Source: Glebionis coronaria (lineage: Eukaryota; Streptophyta; Magnoliopsida; Asterales; Asteraceae). Taken from it: DNA of 64,000 nucleotides. Positions within the stretch are counted from its first letter, which is position 1. The number at the start of each line of letters is the position of its first letter. The position numbers and the translations under genes were made by a program. Location: positions 616,976,580 through 617,040,579 of the forward strand of contig CM046877.1 of the NCBI GenBank assembly GCA_025667525.1, read 5' to 3'. The notes below the pieces were generated by a model that saw only the letters and a program-made list of their open reading frames with translations, ran no database searches and was not told the DNA's origin. Below, in pieces: positions 45,084-58,600 of this stretch.

Positions 45084-46572
45084 TTAGATAGGGTTCAACA
45101 TTAGAGGTTCAATGTATTAGATAAGGTTCAACATTAGAGGTTCAATGTATTAGATAGGGTTCAACATTAGAGGTTCAATGTATTAGATAGGGCTCAACAT
45201 TAGAGGTTCAATGTATTAGATAGGGTTCAACATTAGAGGTTCATTGTATTAGATAGGGTTCAACATTAGAGGTTCAATGTATTAGATAGGGTTCAACATT
45301 AGAGGTTCAATGTATTAGATAGGGTTCAACATTAGAGGTTCATTGTATTAGATAGGGTTCAACATTAGAGGTTCATTGTATTAGATAGGGTTCAACATTA
45401 GAGGTTCAATGTATTAGATAGGGTTCAACATTAGAGGTTCAATGTATTAGATAGGGTTCAACATTAGAGGTTCATTGTATTAGATAGGGTTCAACATTAG
45501 AGGTTCAATGTATTAGGTAGGGTTCAACATTAGAGGTTCATTGTATAAGATACGGTTCAACATTAGAGGTTCATTGTATTAGATAGGGTTCAACATTAGA
45601 GGTTCAATGTATTAGATAGGGTTCAACATTAGAGGTTCATTGTATTAGATAGGGTTCAACATTAGAGGTTCAATGTATTAGATAGGGTTCAACATTATAG
45701 GTTCAACGTATTAGATAGGGTTCAACATTAGAGGTTCAACGTATTAGATAGGGTTCAACATTAGAGGTTCAATGTATTAGATAGGGTTCAACATTAGAGG
45801 TTCAATGTATTAGATAGGGTTCAACATTAGAGGTTCAACGTTTTAGATAGGGTTCAACATTAGAGGTTCAACGTATTAGTTAGGGTTCAACATTAGAGGT
45901 TCAACGTATTAGATAGGGTTCAACATTAGTGGTTCAATGTATTAGATAGGGTTCAACATTAGATGTTCAATGTATTAGATAAGGTTCAACATTAGAGATT
46001 CAATGTATTAGATAGGGTTCAATATTAGAGGTTCATTGTATTAGATAGGGTTCAACATTAGAGATTCATTGTATTAGAAAGGGTTCAACATTAGAGGTTC
46101 AATGTATTAGATAGGGTTCAACATTAGAGGTTCAATGTATTAGATAGGGTTCAACATTAGAGGTTCATTGTATTAGATAGGGTTCAACATTAGAGGTTTA
46201 ATGTATTAGATAGGGCTTAATATTAGAAGTTCAATATATTAGATAGGGTTCAACATTATAGGTTCATTGTATTAGATAGGGTTCAATATTAGAGGTTCAT
46301 TGTATTAGATAGGGTTCAATATTAGAGGTTCAATGTATTAGATAGGGTTCAACATTAGAGGTTCAATGAATTAGATAGGGTTCAACATTATAGGGTCATT
46401 ATATTAGATAGGGTTCAACATTAGAGGTTCAATGTATTAGATAGGGTTCAACATTAGAGGTTCATTGTATTAGATAGGGTTCAACATTAGAGGTTTAATG
46501 TATTAGATAGGGTTCAACATTAGAGGTTCAATGTATTAGCTAGGGTTCAACATTAGAGGTTCAACGTATTGG
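45084..46572 (+). repeat. 33-base satellite, array 1 (about 45 units)
   Basis: The unit is GTTCAACATTAGAGGTTCA plus ATGTATTAGATAGG, 33 bases, head to tail. GGTTCAACATTAGA and GGTTCAATGTATTAGATA look like two half-units. Main variants are CAATG/CATTG/CAACG and GGG/AGG/TGG. All six frames of the consensus contain stops. 1,489 bases is about 45 units. Confidence 0.95.
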
Positions 46573-46584
46573 AGGGAAAACACT

Positions 46585-46594
46585 GGCGGGAAAA
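46585..46594 (+). promoter_or_regulatory. E2F-like site upstream of the cassette 2 zinc finger gene
   Basis: GGCGGGAAAA, the complement of TTTTCCCGCC, 126 bases upstream of the ATG at 46720. The following ATGTTAACCATTTCCCTCAC is shared with CACTA-1 (19220-19242, inverted), so this is a conserved promoter block. A second degenerate site (GGAGGGAAAA) lies 14 bases upstream. Confidence 0.55.
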
Positions 46595-46671
46595 TGTTAA
46601 CCATTTCCCTCACTTTTTTAACATAAAAGGACAACCACACACACTCTTTTTCATAACAACCACCAGCAGAT

Positions 46672-46695
46672 CACACACACACACACACACACACT
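46672..46695. repeat. (CA)n microsatellite in the GRF gene leader
   Basis: CACACACACA run about 25 bases upstream of the GRF ATG; also present at 51077-51099 and, shorter and inverted, near 19165. Confidence 0.85.
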
Positions 46696-46719
46696 TATCA
46701 TTACAAACACATTTTTATT

Positions 46720-47079
46720 ATGAAGATGTTGAAGCATGAAGCTTTTCCGTGTAAGTGTGGACATGGAGATGTAGTTTTTCGAGAATCGTGGCAAACTGAA
46801 TCCTTTGGTAGACTGTACTATGCTTGTCCATGTTCACGGGTTCAACCTCCAGTTTCATATGGATGCAAATTTTTTTATGGAAAGACGAACGTGTCCAACT
46901 ATATATTAATCAACTCTCTTGGAGGTTCAATGAGCTTTCCTCCTCCAAGCTCTTCTTTGAGACCTTCAACGAGCTTTTCTCCTCCAAGCTCTTCTCCCAG
47001 ACCTTCTCACATTAACATAAAAGATTTTATTAAAAACTCAATTAAACACTCAATCAATAAAAACTATGAATTTATATAA
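46720..47079 (+). CDS. GRF-type zinc finger protein, cassette 2
   Basis: 119 residues, read as a single exon. Residues 11-56 form the zinc finger: CKCGHGDVVFRESWQ, FGRLYYACP, YGCKFFYGK, with the CxC...C...C ligands. SFPPPSSSLRPSTSFSPPSS is a low-complexity tail. Unlike the CACTA-1 protein it lacks the CSNCKIKDLKIK helix, and the last 25 residues (INIKDFIKNSIKHS...) come from AT-rich downstream DNA. The original second exon has therefore probably been lost or an intron is retained: the CACTA-1 gene has its intron exactly after YACPLSK, where this one reads YACPCSR then VQPPVS. It may still fold as a zinc finger. The role is unknown. Confidence 0.65.
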   Translation: MKMLKHEAFPCKCGHGDVVFRESWQTESFGRLYYACPCSRVQPPVSYGCKFFYGKTNVSNYILINSLGGSMSFPPPSSSLRPSTSFSPPSSSPRPSHINIKDFIKNSIKHSINKNYEFI

Positions 47080-47179
47080 AAAACCTGAATCGAAAAACAA
47101 ACAAAATCCACCACCACCAAACTTGTTTATAGAATTATCATTTGGAGGGATTAGATAAAGAATTATAATTTAGAAGGAG

Positions 47180-47470
47180 AATGGTTGTGGTGGTGGTGGT
47201 GGTGGTGAATCCGGTAGTGGGCGGTGGTGGTGAGTGGTTGTGGTAAGTGGTTGTGGTGGTGTTGATGGTATGCCTATGGTGATAGCAGCGGTGGTGGTGA
47301 TAGCAGCGGTGGTGTTGATGGTGGTGATAGCAGCGGTTGTGGTGGTGAGTGGTGTTGATGGTGTTGATGGTTGTGGCTGGGATGAGTAGCGGGGATGAGT
47401 GGTGATTGTTGGTGGTGATTGTTGATGGTAGTGGTGGGGCTGTAATTGTTGATGATTGGGGATGAGTTAT
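47180..47470. repeat. GGT/GTTGAT-rich low-complexity tract, cassette 2
   Basis: GGTGGTGGT, GATAGCAGCGGT and GTTGATGGT strings. The same tract recurs at 44040-44290 and 51585-51850 with small copy-number differences. His/Pro/Ser-rich minus-strand frames are composition artefacts. Confidence 0.8.
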
Positions 47471-47550
47471 ACACAGAGAAGAAGATGAAAAATAGATAAG
47501 TGTTGTGTGTTTTCTATGATTCGTTTCTTTGAGGATAAGAATTGGTCAAA

Positions 47551-47823
47551 CTTTTCCCCAGCGACATGTCGCTGGGGAAAATTCATTAACTTTTGACAAA
47601 AGTTTCCCCAACGACATGTCGCTGGGGAAACTTTATAATTTGTCGTTTATGCCAGCTGGTTTAATAACTTGCTGATGCTAACAAAACTATCCCCAGCAAC
47701 ATGTCGCTGGGGAAACATGGATTTTGTCGTTTTGTGAAAGAAGCGCGTTAATGAAAATTTTTGGAGGGATTTCTGAAATTAATAAACAAACTTTTCCCCA
47801 GCGACATGTCGCTGGGGAAACTT
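47551..47823. repeat. CACTA-2 subterminal palindromes, cassette 2
   Basis: Four copies of the TTTCCCCAGCGACA half-site palindrome. The first and fourth are perfect over 28 bases. The second has CCAACGACATGTCGCTGG (one mismatch pair) and the third CCAGCAACATGTCGCTGG. The same mismatches occur at the same places in cassette 3, showing common descent. Confidence 0.9.
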
Positions 47824-48267
47824 TTTTTTAACGATTTAAGTTATTTACTTTTAAATGATTAATAATAATAATTTTATATAATTGTATATTTTAGTTTTAT
47901 ATAATTAAAAATAATAAGTTTTATATAATTGTATATTTTTTATATATGATATTAAAGTAATTAAGTTTTAAATGATTAATAATAATACGTTTTATATAAT
48001 TGTATATTTTACTTTAGATAATTAATAATAATAAGTTTTATATAATTGTATATTTTTTTATATAACATTTATGTAATTTAGTTTTAAATTATTAATAATA
48101 ATAAGTTTTATATAGTTGTATATTTTATTTTTATATAATTGTATATTTTACTTTTAGATAATTAATAATAATAAGTTTTATATAATTGTATTTTTTTATA
48201 TACCATTTATGTAATTTACTTTTAAATGATTAATAATAATAATTATATATAATTGTATATTTTAGTT

Positions 48268-50976
48268 TTAGATAGGGTTCAACATTAGAGGTTCAATGTA
48301 TTAGATAAGGTTCAACATTAGAGGTTCAATGTATTAGATAGGGTTCAACATTAGAGGTTCAATGTATTAGATATGGTTCAACATTAGAGATTCAATGTAT
48401 TAGATATGGTTCAACATTAGAGGTTCATTGTATTAGATAGGGTTCAACATAAGAGGTTCGATGTATTAGATAGGGTTCAACATTAGAGGTTCAATGTATT
48501 AGATAGGGTTCAACATTAGAGGTTCAATGTATTAGATAGGGTTCAACATTAGAGGTTCATTGTATTAGATAGGGTTCAACATTAGAGGTTCAATGTATTA
48601 GATAGGGTTCAACATTAGAGGTTCAATGTATTAGATAGGGTTCAACATTAGAGGTTCATTGTATTAGATAGGGTTCAACATTAGAGGTTCAATGTATTAG
48701 GTAGGGTTCAACATTAGAGGTTCATTGTATTAGATACGGTTCAACATTAGAGGTTCATTATATTAGATAGGGTTCAACATTAGAGGTTCAATGTATTAGA
48801 TAGGGTTCAAAATTAGAGGTTCAAAGTATTAGATAGAGTTCAACATTAGAGGTTCATTGTATTAGATAGGGTTCAACATTAGAGGTTCAATATATTAGAT
48901 AGGGTTTAACATTAGAGGTTCAATGTATTAGATAGGGTTCAACATTAGAGGTTCAATGTATTAGATAGGGTTCAGCATTAGAGGTTCATTGTATTAGATA
49001 AGCTTCAACATTAGAGGTTCAATGTATTAGATAGGGTTCAACATTAGAGGTTCAAAGTATTAGATATGGTTCAACATTAGAGGTTCAATGTATTAGGTAG
49101 GGTTCAACATTAGAGGTTCAATGTATTAGATAAGGTTCAACATTAGAGGTTCAATGTATTAGATAGGGTTTAACATTAGAGGTTCAATGTATTAGATAGG
49201 GTTCAACATTAGAGGTTCATTGTATTAGATACGGTTCAACATTAGAGGTTCAATGTATTAGATAGGGTTCAACATTAGAGGTTCAATGTATTAGATAGGG
49301 TTCAATATTAAAGGTTCAATATATTAGATATGGTTCAACATTAGTGGTTTATTGTATTAGATAGGGTTCAACATTAGAGGTTCAATGTATTAGATAGGGT
49401 TCAACATTAGAGGTTCATTGTATTAGATAGGGTTCAACATTAGAGGTTCAATGTATTAGATAGGGTTCAACATTAGAGGTTCAATGTATTAGATAGAGTT
49501 CAACATTAGAGGTTCAATGTATTAGATAGGGTTCAACATTAGAGGTTCATTGTATTAGATAGGGTTCAACATTAGAGGTTCAATGTATTAGATAGGGTTC
49601 AACATTAGAGGTTCAATGTATTAGATATGGTTCAACATTAGAGGTTCATTATATTAGATAGGGTTCAACATTAGAGGTTCAACGTATTAGATAGGGTTCA
49701 ACGTTAGAGGTTCAACGTATTAGATAGGGTTCAATATTAGTGGTTCAATGTATTAGATAGGGTTCAACATTAGATGTTCAATGTATTAGATAGGGTTCAA
49801 CATTAGAGATTCAATGTATTAGATAGGGTTCAATATTAGAGGTTCATTGTATCAGATAGGGTTCAACATTAGAGGTTCATTGTATTAGATAGGGTTCAAC
49901 ATTAGAGGTTCAATGTATTAGATAGGGTTCAACATTAGAGGTTGAATGTATTAGATAGGGTTCAACATTATATGTTCAATGTATTAGATAGGGTTCAACA
50001 TTAGAGTTTTAATGTATTAGATATGGTTCAACATTAGAGGTTCAATGTATTAGATAGGGTTCAACATTAGAGGTTCAATGTATTAGATAGGGTTCAACAT
50101 TAGAGGTTCAACGTATTAGATAGGGTTCAACATTAAAGGTTCAACGTATTAGATAGGGTTCAACATTAGAGGTTCAATGTATTAGATAGGGTACAACATT
50201 AGAGGTTCAATGTGTTAGATAGGGTTCAACATTAGAGGTTCAACGTATTAGATAGGGTTCAACATTAGAGGTTCAACGTATTAGATAGGGTTCAACATTA
50301 GAGGTTCAACGTATTAGATAGGGTTCAACATTAGTGGTTCAATGTATTAGATAGGGTTCAACATTAGATGTTCAATGTATTAGATAGGGTTCAACATTAG
50401 AGATACAATGTATTAGATAGGGTTCAATATTAGAGGTTCATTGTATTAGATAGGGTTCAACATTAGAGGTTCATTGTATTAGATAGGGTTCAACATTAGA
50501 GGTTCAATGTATTAGATAGGGTTCAACATTAGAGGTTCAATGTATTAGATAGGGTTCAACATTAGAGGTTCATTGTATTATATAGGGTTCAACATTAGAG
50601 GTTCAATGTATTAGATAGGGCTTAACATTAGAAGTTCAATATATTAGATAGGGTTCAACATTATAGGTTCATTGTATTAGATAGGGTTCAACATTAGAGG
50701 TTTATTGTATTAGATAGGGTTCAATATTAGAGGTTCAATGTATTAGATAGGGTTCAACATTAGAGGTTCAATGAATTAGATATGGTTCAACATTATAGGT
50801 TCATTGTATTACATAGGGTTCAACATTAGAGGTTCAATGTGTTAGATAGGGTTCAACATTAGAGGTTCATTGTATTAGATAGGGTTCAACATTAGAGGTT
50901 TAATGTATTAGATAGGGTTCAACATTAGAGGTTCAATGTATTAGCTAGGGTTCAACATTAGAGGTTCAACGTATTG
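48268..50976 (+). repeat. 33-base satellite, array 2 (about 82 units)
   Basis: Same unit and orientation as array 1; 2,709 bases is about 82 units. The first units (with TAGATATGG and AGAGATTCAATG variants near 48372) are matched in order by the start of array 3 near 52752, so arrays 2 and 3 derive from a recent duplication. It ends at the same GTATTGGAGGGAAAAC boundary as array 1. Confidence 0.95.
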
Positions 50977-51124
50977 GAGGGAAAACACTGGCGGGAAAAT
51001 GTTAACCATTTCCCTCACTTTTTTAACATAAAAGGACAACCACACACACTCTTTTTCATAACAACCACCAGCAGATCACACACACACACACACACACACA
51101 TATCATTACAAACACATTTTTATT

Positions 51125-51480
51125 ATGAAGATGTTGAAGCATGAAGCTTTTCCGTGCAAGTGTGGACATGGAGATGTAGTTTTTCGAGAATCGTGGAAAC
51201 TGAATCCTTTGATAGACTGTACTATGCTTGTCCATGTTCACGGGTTCAACCTCCAGTTTCATATGGATGCAAGTTTTTTTATGGAAAGACGAACGCGTCC
51301 AACTACTAATCAACTCTCTTGGAGGTTCAATGAGCTTTCCTCCTCCAAGCTCTTCTTCGAGATCTTCAACGAGCTTTTCTCCTCCAAGCTCTTCAACCAG
51401 ACCTTCTCATATTAAGATAAAACATTTTATTAAATACTCAACTAAACACTCAATCAATAAAAACTATGAATTTATATAAA
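51125..51480 (+). pseudogene. GRF-type zinc finger gene, cassette 3, frameshifted
   Basis: Starts MKMLKHEAFPCKCGHGDVVF as in cassette 2. One base is then missing in CGTGG(C)AAACTGAATCC, which throws the frame before FGRLYYACP. The old frame can be followed in another phase (SYGCKFF-like block at 51255-51290 and SFPPPSSSSRSS). It is damaged and probably not functional. Confidence 0.75.
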
Positions 51481-51932
51481 AACCTAGAATCGAAAAACAA
51501 ACAAAATCCACCACCACCAAACTTGTTTAAAGGATTATCATTTGGAGGGATTAGAAAAAGAATTATAATTTAGAAGGAGAATGGTTGTGGTGGTGGTGGT
51601 GGTGGTGAATCCGGTAGTGGGCGGTGGTGGTGAGTGGTTGTGGTAAGTGGTTGTGGTGGTGTTGATGGTATGCCTATGGTGATAGCAGTGGTGGTGTTGA
51701 TGGTGGTGATAGCAGCGGTTGTGGTGGTGAGTGGTGTTGATGGTGTTGATGGTTGTGGCTGGGATGAGTAGCGGGGATGAGTGGTGATTGTTGGTGGTGA
51801 TTGTTGATGGTAGTGGTGGGGCTGTAATTGTTGATGATTGGGGATGAGTTATACACAGAGAAGAAGATGAAAAATAGATAAGTGTTGTGTGTTTTCTATG
51901 ATTCGTTTCTTTGAGGATAAGAATTGGTCAAA

Positions 51933-52204
51933 CTTTTCCCCAGCGACATGTCGCTGGGGAAAATTCATTAACTTTTGACGAAAGTTTCCCCAACGACATG
52001 TCGCTGGGGAAACTTTATAATTTGTCGTTTATGCCAGCTGGTTTAATAACTTGCTAATGCTAACAAAACTATCCCCAGCAACATGTCGCTGGGGAAACAT
52101 GGATTTTGTCGTTTTGTGAAAGAAGCGCGTTAATGAAAAATTTTGGAGGGATTTCTGAAATTAATAAACAAACTTTTCCCCAGCGACATGTCGCTGGGGA
52201 AACT
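51933..52204. repeat. CACTA-2 subterminal palindromes, cassette 3
   Basis: Four copies in the same order as in cassette 2, with the same private mismatches in copies two and three. Confidence 0.9.
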
Positions 52205-52649
52205 TTTTTTTAACGATTTATGTTGTTTACTTTTAAATGATTAATAATAATAATTTTATATAATTGTATATTTTAGTTTTATATAATTAAAAATAATAAG
52301 TTTTATATAATTGTATATTTTTTATATATGATATTAAAGTAATTAAGTTTTAAATGGTTAATAATAATACGTTTTATATAATTGTATATTTTACTTTAGA
52401 TAATTAATAATAATAAGTTTTATATAATTGTATATTTTTTATATAACATTTATGTAATTTAGTTTTAAATTATTAATAATAATAAGTTTTATATAGTTGT
52501 ATATTTTATTTTTATATAATTGTATATTTTACTTTTAGATAATTAATAATAATAAGTTTTATATAATTGTATTTTTTTATATACCATTTATGTAATTTAC
52601 TTTTAAATGATTAATAATAATAATTATATATAATTGTATATTTTAGTTT

Positions 52650-55600
52650 TAGATATGGTTCAACATTAGAGGTTCAATGTATTAGATAAGGTTCAACATT
52701 AGAGGTTCAATGTATTAGATAGGGTTCAACATTAGAGGTTCAATGTATTAGATATGGTTCAACATTAGAGATTCAATGTATTAGATATGGTTCAACATTA
52801 GAGGTTCATTGTATTAGATAGGGTTCAACATTAGAGGTTCAATGTATTAGATAGGGTTCAACATTAGAGGTTCAATGTATTAGATAGGGTTCAACATTAG
52901 AGGTTCAATGTATTAGATAGGGTTCAACATTAGAGGTTCATTGTATTAGATAGGGTTCAACATTAGAGGTTCAATGTATTAGATAGGGTTCAACATTTGA
53001 GGTTCAATGTATTATATAGGGTTCAACATTAGAGGTTCATTGTATTAGATAGGTTCAACATTAGAGGTTCAATATATTAGGTAGGGTTCAACATTAGAGG
53101 TTCATTTTATTAGATACGGTTCAACATTAGAGGTTCATTGTATTAGATAAGGTTCAACATTAGAGGTTCAATGTATTAGATAGGGTTCAAAATTAGAGGT
53201 TCAATGTATTAGATAGAGTTCAACATTAGAGGTTCCTTGTATTAGATAGGGTTCAACATTAGAGGTTCAATGTATTAGATAGGGTTTAACATTAGAGGTT
53301 CAATGTATTAGATAGGGTTCAACATTAGAGGTTCATTTTATTAGATACGGTTCAACATTAGAGGTTCATTGTATTAGATAGGGTTCAACATTAGAGGTTC
53401 AATGTATTAGATAGGGATCAACATTAGAGGTTCAATGTATTAGGTAGGGTTCAATATTAGAGGTTCAATGTATTAGATAAGGTTCAACATTAGAGGTTCA
53501 ATGTATTAGATAGGGTTTAACATTAGAGGTTCAATGTATTAGATAGGGTTCAACATTAGAGGTTCATTGTATTAGATACGGGTCAACATTAGAGTTTCAA
53601 TGTATTAGATAGGGTTCAACATTAGAGGTTCAATGTATTAGATAGGGTTCAATATAATAGATAGGGTTCAACATTAGAGGTTTATTGTATTAGATAGGGT
53701 TCAACATTAGAGGTTCAATGTATTAGATAGGGTTCAACATTAGAGGTTCATTGTTTTAGATAGGGTTCAACATTAGAGGTTCAATGTATTAGATAGGGTT
53801 CAACATTAGAGGTTCAATGTATTAGATAGAGTTCAACATTAGAGGTTCAATGTGTTAGATAGGGTTCAACATTAGAGGTTCATTGTATTAGATAGGGTTC
53901 AACATTATAGGTTCATTGTATTAGATAGGGTTCAACATTAGAGGTTCAATGTATTAGATAGGGTTCAACATTAGAGGTTCAATGTATTAGATATGGTTCA
54001 ACATTAGATGTTCATTATATTAGATAGGGTTCAACATTAGAGGTTCAACGTATTAGATAGGGTTCAACATTAGAGGTTCAACGTATTAGATAGAGTTCAA
54101 CATTAGTGGTTCAATGTATTAGATAGGGTTCAATATTAGATGTTCAATGTATTAGATAGGGTTCAACATTAGAGATTCAATGTATTAGATAGGGTTCAAT
54201 ATTAGAGGTTCATTGTATTAGATAGGGTTCAACATTAGAGGTTCATTGTATTAGATAGGGTTCAACATTAGAGGTTCAATGTATTAGATAGGGTTCAACA
54301 TTAGAGGTTGAATGTATTAGATAGGGTTCAACATTATATGTTCAATGTATTAGATAGGGTTCAACATTAGAGTTTAATGTATTAGATATGGTTCAACATT
54401 AGAGGTTCAATGTAATAGATAGGGTTCAACATTAGAGGTTCAATGTAATAGATAGGGTTCAACATTAGAGGTTCAACGTATTAGATAGGGTTCAACATTA
54501 GAGGTTCAACGTATTAGATAGGGTTCAACATTAGAGGTTCAATGTATTAGATAGGGTACAACATTAGAGGTTCAATGTGTTAGATAGGGTTCAACATTAG
54601 AGGTTCAACGTATTAGATAGGGTTCAACATTAGAGGTTCAACGTATTAGATAGGGTTCAACATTAGAGGTTCAACGTATTAGATAGGGTTCAACATTAGT
54701 GGTTTAATGTATTAGATAGGGTTCAACATTAGATGTTCAATGTATTAGATAGGGTTCAACATTAGAGATTCAATGTATTAGATAGGGTTCAATATTAGAG
54801 GTTCATTGTATTAGATAGGGTTTAACATTAGAGGTTCATTGTATTAGATAGGGTTCAACATTAGAGGTTCAATGTATTAGATAAGGTTCAACATTAGAGG
54901 TTCAATGTATTAGATAGGGTTCAACATTAGAGGTTCATTGTATTAGATAAGGTTCAACATTAGAGGTTCAATGTATTAGATAGGGCTTAACATTAGAAGT
55001 TCAATATATTAGATAGGGTTCAACATTATAGGTTCATTGTATTAGATAGGGTTCAACATTAGAGGTTTATTGTATTAGATAGGGTTCAATATTAGAGGTT
55101 CAATGTATTAGATAGGGTTCAACATTAGAGGTTCAATGAATTAGATATGGTTCAACATTATAGGTTCATTGTATTAGATAGGGTTCAACATTAGAGGTTC
55201 AATGTATTAGATAGGGTTCAACATAGAGGTTCATTGTATTAGATAAGCTTCAACATTATAGGTTCAATGTATTAGATAGGGTTCAACATTAGAGGTTCAA
55301 TGTATTAGATAGGGTTCAACATTAGAGGTTCAATGTATTAGGTAGGGTTCAACATTAGAGGTTCAATGTATTAGATAAGGTTCAACATTAGAGGTTCAAT
55401 GTATTAGATAGGGTTTAACATTAGAGGTTCAATGTATTAGATAGAGTTCAACATTAGAGGTTCAACGTATTATATACGGTTCAACATTAGAGGTTCAATG
55501 TATTAGATAGGGTTCAACATTAGAGGTTCAATGTATTAGATAGGGTTTAATATTAGAGGTTCAATATATTAGATAGAGTTAAACATTAGAGGTTTATTGT

Positions 55601-58600
55601 ATTAGATAGGGTTCAACATTAGAGGTTCAATGTATTAGATAGGGTTCAACATTAGAGGTTCATTGTATTAGATAAGGGTTCAACATTAGAGGTTCAATGT
55701 ATTAGATAGGGTTCAACATTAGAGGTTCAATGTATTAAATAGAGTTCAACATTAGCGGTTCAATGTATTAGATAGGGTTCAACATTAGAGGTTCATTGTA
55801 TTAGATAGAGTTCAACATTAGAGGTTCATTGTATTAGATAGGGTTCAACATTAGAGGTTCAATGTATTAGATAGGGTTCAACATTAGAGGTTCAATGTAT
55901 TAGATATGGTTCAACATTAGAGGTTCATTGTATTAGACAGGGTTTAACATTAGAGGTTTATTGTATTAGATAGGGTTTAACATTAGAGGTTCGTTGTATT
56001 AGATAAGGTTCAACATTAGAGGTTGAATGTATTAGATAGGGTTCAACATTAGATGTTCAATGTATTATATAGGGTTCAACATTAGAGTTTTAATGTATTA
56101 GATATGGTTCAACATTAGAGGTTCAATGTATTAGATAAGGTTCAACATTAGAGGTTCAATGTATTAGATAGGGTTCAACATTAGAGGTTCAACGTATTAT
56201 ATTGGGTTCAACATTAGAGGTTCAACGTATTAGATAGAGTTCAACATTAGAGGTTCAATGTATTAGATAGGGTTCAACATTAGAGGTTCAATGTATTATA
56301 TAGGGTTCAAAATTAGAGGTTCAACGTATTAGATATGGTTCAACATTAGAGGTTCAACGTATTAGATAGGGTTCAACATTAGAGGTTCAACGTATTAGAT
56401 AGGGTTCAACATTAGTGGTTCAATGTATTAGATAGGGTTCAACATTAGATGTTCAATGTATTAGATATAGTTCAACATTAGAGATTCAATGTATTAGATA
56501 GGGTTCAACATTAGAGGTTCATTGTATTATATAGGGTTCAACATTAGAGGTTCAATGTATTAGATAAGGTTCAACATTAATGGTTCAATGTATTAGATAG
56601 GGTTCAACATTAGAGGTTCAATGTATTAGATAGGGTTCAACATTAGAGGTTCAATGTATTAGATAGGGTTCAACATTAGAGGTTCCTTGTATTAGATAGG
56701 GTTCAACATTAGAGGTTCAATGTATTAGATAGGGTTCAACATTAGAGGTTCAATGTATTAGATAGGGTTCAACATTAGAGGTTCAATGTATTAAATAGGG
56801 TTCAACATTAGAGGTTCAATGTATTAGATAGGGTTCAACATTAGAGGTTCATTATATTAGATAGGGTTCAACATTAGAGGTTCAATGTATTAGGTAGGGT
56901 TCAACATTAGAGGTTTATTCTATTAGATACGATTCAATATTAGAGGTTCATTGTATTAGATAGGGTTCAACATTAGAGGTTCAATGTATTAGATAGGGTT
57001 CAACATTGAAGGTTCAATGTATTAGATAGGGTTTAACATTAGAGGTTGTTCAATGTATTAGATAGGGTTTAACATTAGAGGTTCAACTTATTAGATAGGG
57101 TTCAACATTAGAGGTTCATTGTATTAGATAGAGTTCAACATTAGAGGTTCATTGTATTAGATAGGGTTCAACATTAGAGGTTCAATGTATTAGATAGGGT
57201 TCAACATTAGAGGTTCAATGTATTAGATATGGTTCAACATTAGAGGTTCATTGTATTAGATAGGGTTCAACATTAGAGATTCAATGTATTAGATAGGGTT
57301 TAACATTAGAGGTTTATTGTATTAGATAGGGTTCAACATTAGAAGTTCATTGTATTAGATAAGGTTCAACATTAGAGGTTGAATGTATTCGATAGGGTTC
57401 AACATTAGATGTTCAATGTATTAGATAGGGTTCAACATTAGAGTTTTAATGTATTAGATATGGTTCAACATTATAGGTTCAATGTATTAGATAAGGTTCA
57501 ACATTAGAGGTTCAATGTATTAGATAGGGTTCAACATTAGAGGTTTAACGTATTAGATAGGGTTCAACATTAGAGGTTCAACGTATTAGATAGAGTTCAA
57601 CATTAGAGGTTCAATGTATTAGATAGGGTTCAACATTAGAGGTTCAATGTATTAGATAGGGTTCAACATTAGAGGTTCAACGTATTAGATAGGGTTCAAC
57701 ATTAGAGGTTCAACGTATTAGATAGGGTTCAACATTAGAGGTTCAACGTATTAGATAGGGTTTAACATTAGTGGTTCAATGTATTAGATAGGGTTCAACA
57801 TTAGATGTTCAATGTATTAGATAGAGTTCAACATTAGAGATTCAATGTATTAGATAGGGTTCAACATTAGAGGTTCATTGTATTAGATAGGGTTCAACAT
57901 TAGAGGTTCAATGTATTAGATAAGCTTCAACATTAGAGGTTCAATGTATTAGATAGGGTTCAACATTAGAGGTTCAATGTATTAGATAGGGTTCAACATT
58001 AGAGGTTCAATGTATTAGATAGGGTTCAACATTAGAGGTTCATTGTATTAGATAGGGTTCAACATTAGAGGTTCAATGTATTAGATAGGGTTCAACATTA
58101 GAGGTTCAATGTATTAGATAGGGTTCAACATTAGAGGTTCATTGTATTAGATAGGGTTCAACATTAGAGGTTCAATGTATTAAATAGGGTTCAACATTAG
58201 AGGTTCAATGTATTAGATAGGGTTCAACATTAGAGGTTCATTATATTAGATAGGGTTCAACATTAGAGGTTCAATGTATTAGGTAGGGTTCAACATTAAA
58301 GGTTTATTCTATTAGATACGATTCAATATTAGAGGTTCATTGTATTAGATAGGGTTCAACATTAGAGGTTCAATGTATTAGATAGGGTTCAACATTAAAG
58401 GTTCAATGTATTAGATAGGGTTTAACATTAGAGGTTGTTCAATGTATTAGATAGGGTTTAACATTAGAGGTTCAACTTATTAGATAGGGTTCAACATTAG
58501 AGGTTCATTGTATTAGATAAGCTTCAACATTAGAGGTTCAATGTATTAGATAGGGTTCAACATTAGAGGTTCAATGTATTAGATAAGGTTCAACATTAGA

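Larger units (their letters stand above)
43860..46572 (+). mobile_element. CACTA-2 cassette 1, zinc finger gene missing
   Basis: Begins inside the sequence corresponding to 47008 of cassette 2 (ACATAAAA then TTTTATTAAAAACTC). It then runs through a GGT-rich tract, four palindromes (44371-44636), an AT-rich block and array 1. The GRF gene and its upstream region are absent. The order matches cassettes 2 and 3 closely, so all three are copies of one segment. Confidence 0.85.
46573..50976 (+). mobile_element. CACTA-2 cassette 2 (zinc finger gene to array 2)
   Basis: Starts at the array 1 boundary with GGAGGGAAAACACTGGCGGG. In order: E2F-like site, CA microsatellite, GRF gene, GGT-rich tract, four palindromes, AT block, array 2. 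Spacing from this GRF gene to the next (46720 to 51125) is 4,405 bases. Confidence 0.88.

Noticed and set aside
47274..47474. His/Pro/Ser-rich minus-strand frames (also at 44152, 51674, 34892 and 35175)
   Set aside because: They arise from GGT/GTT-rich low-complexity DNA; the frames differ between cassette copies.
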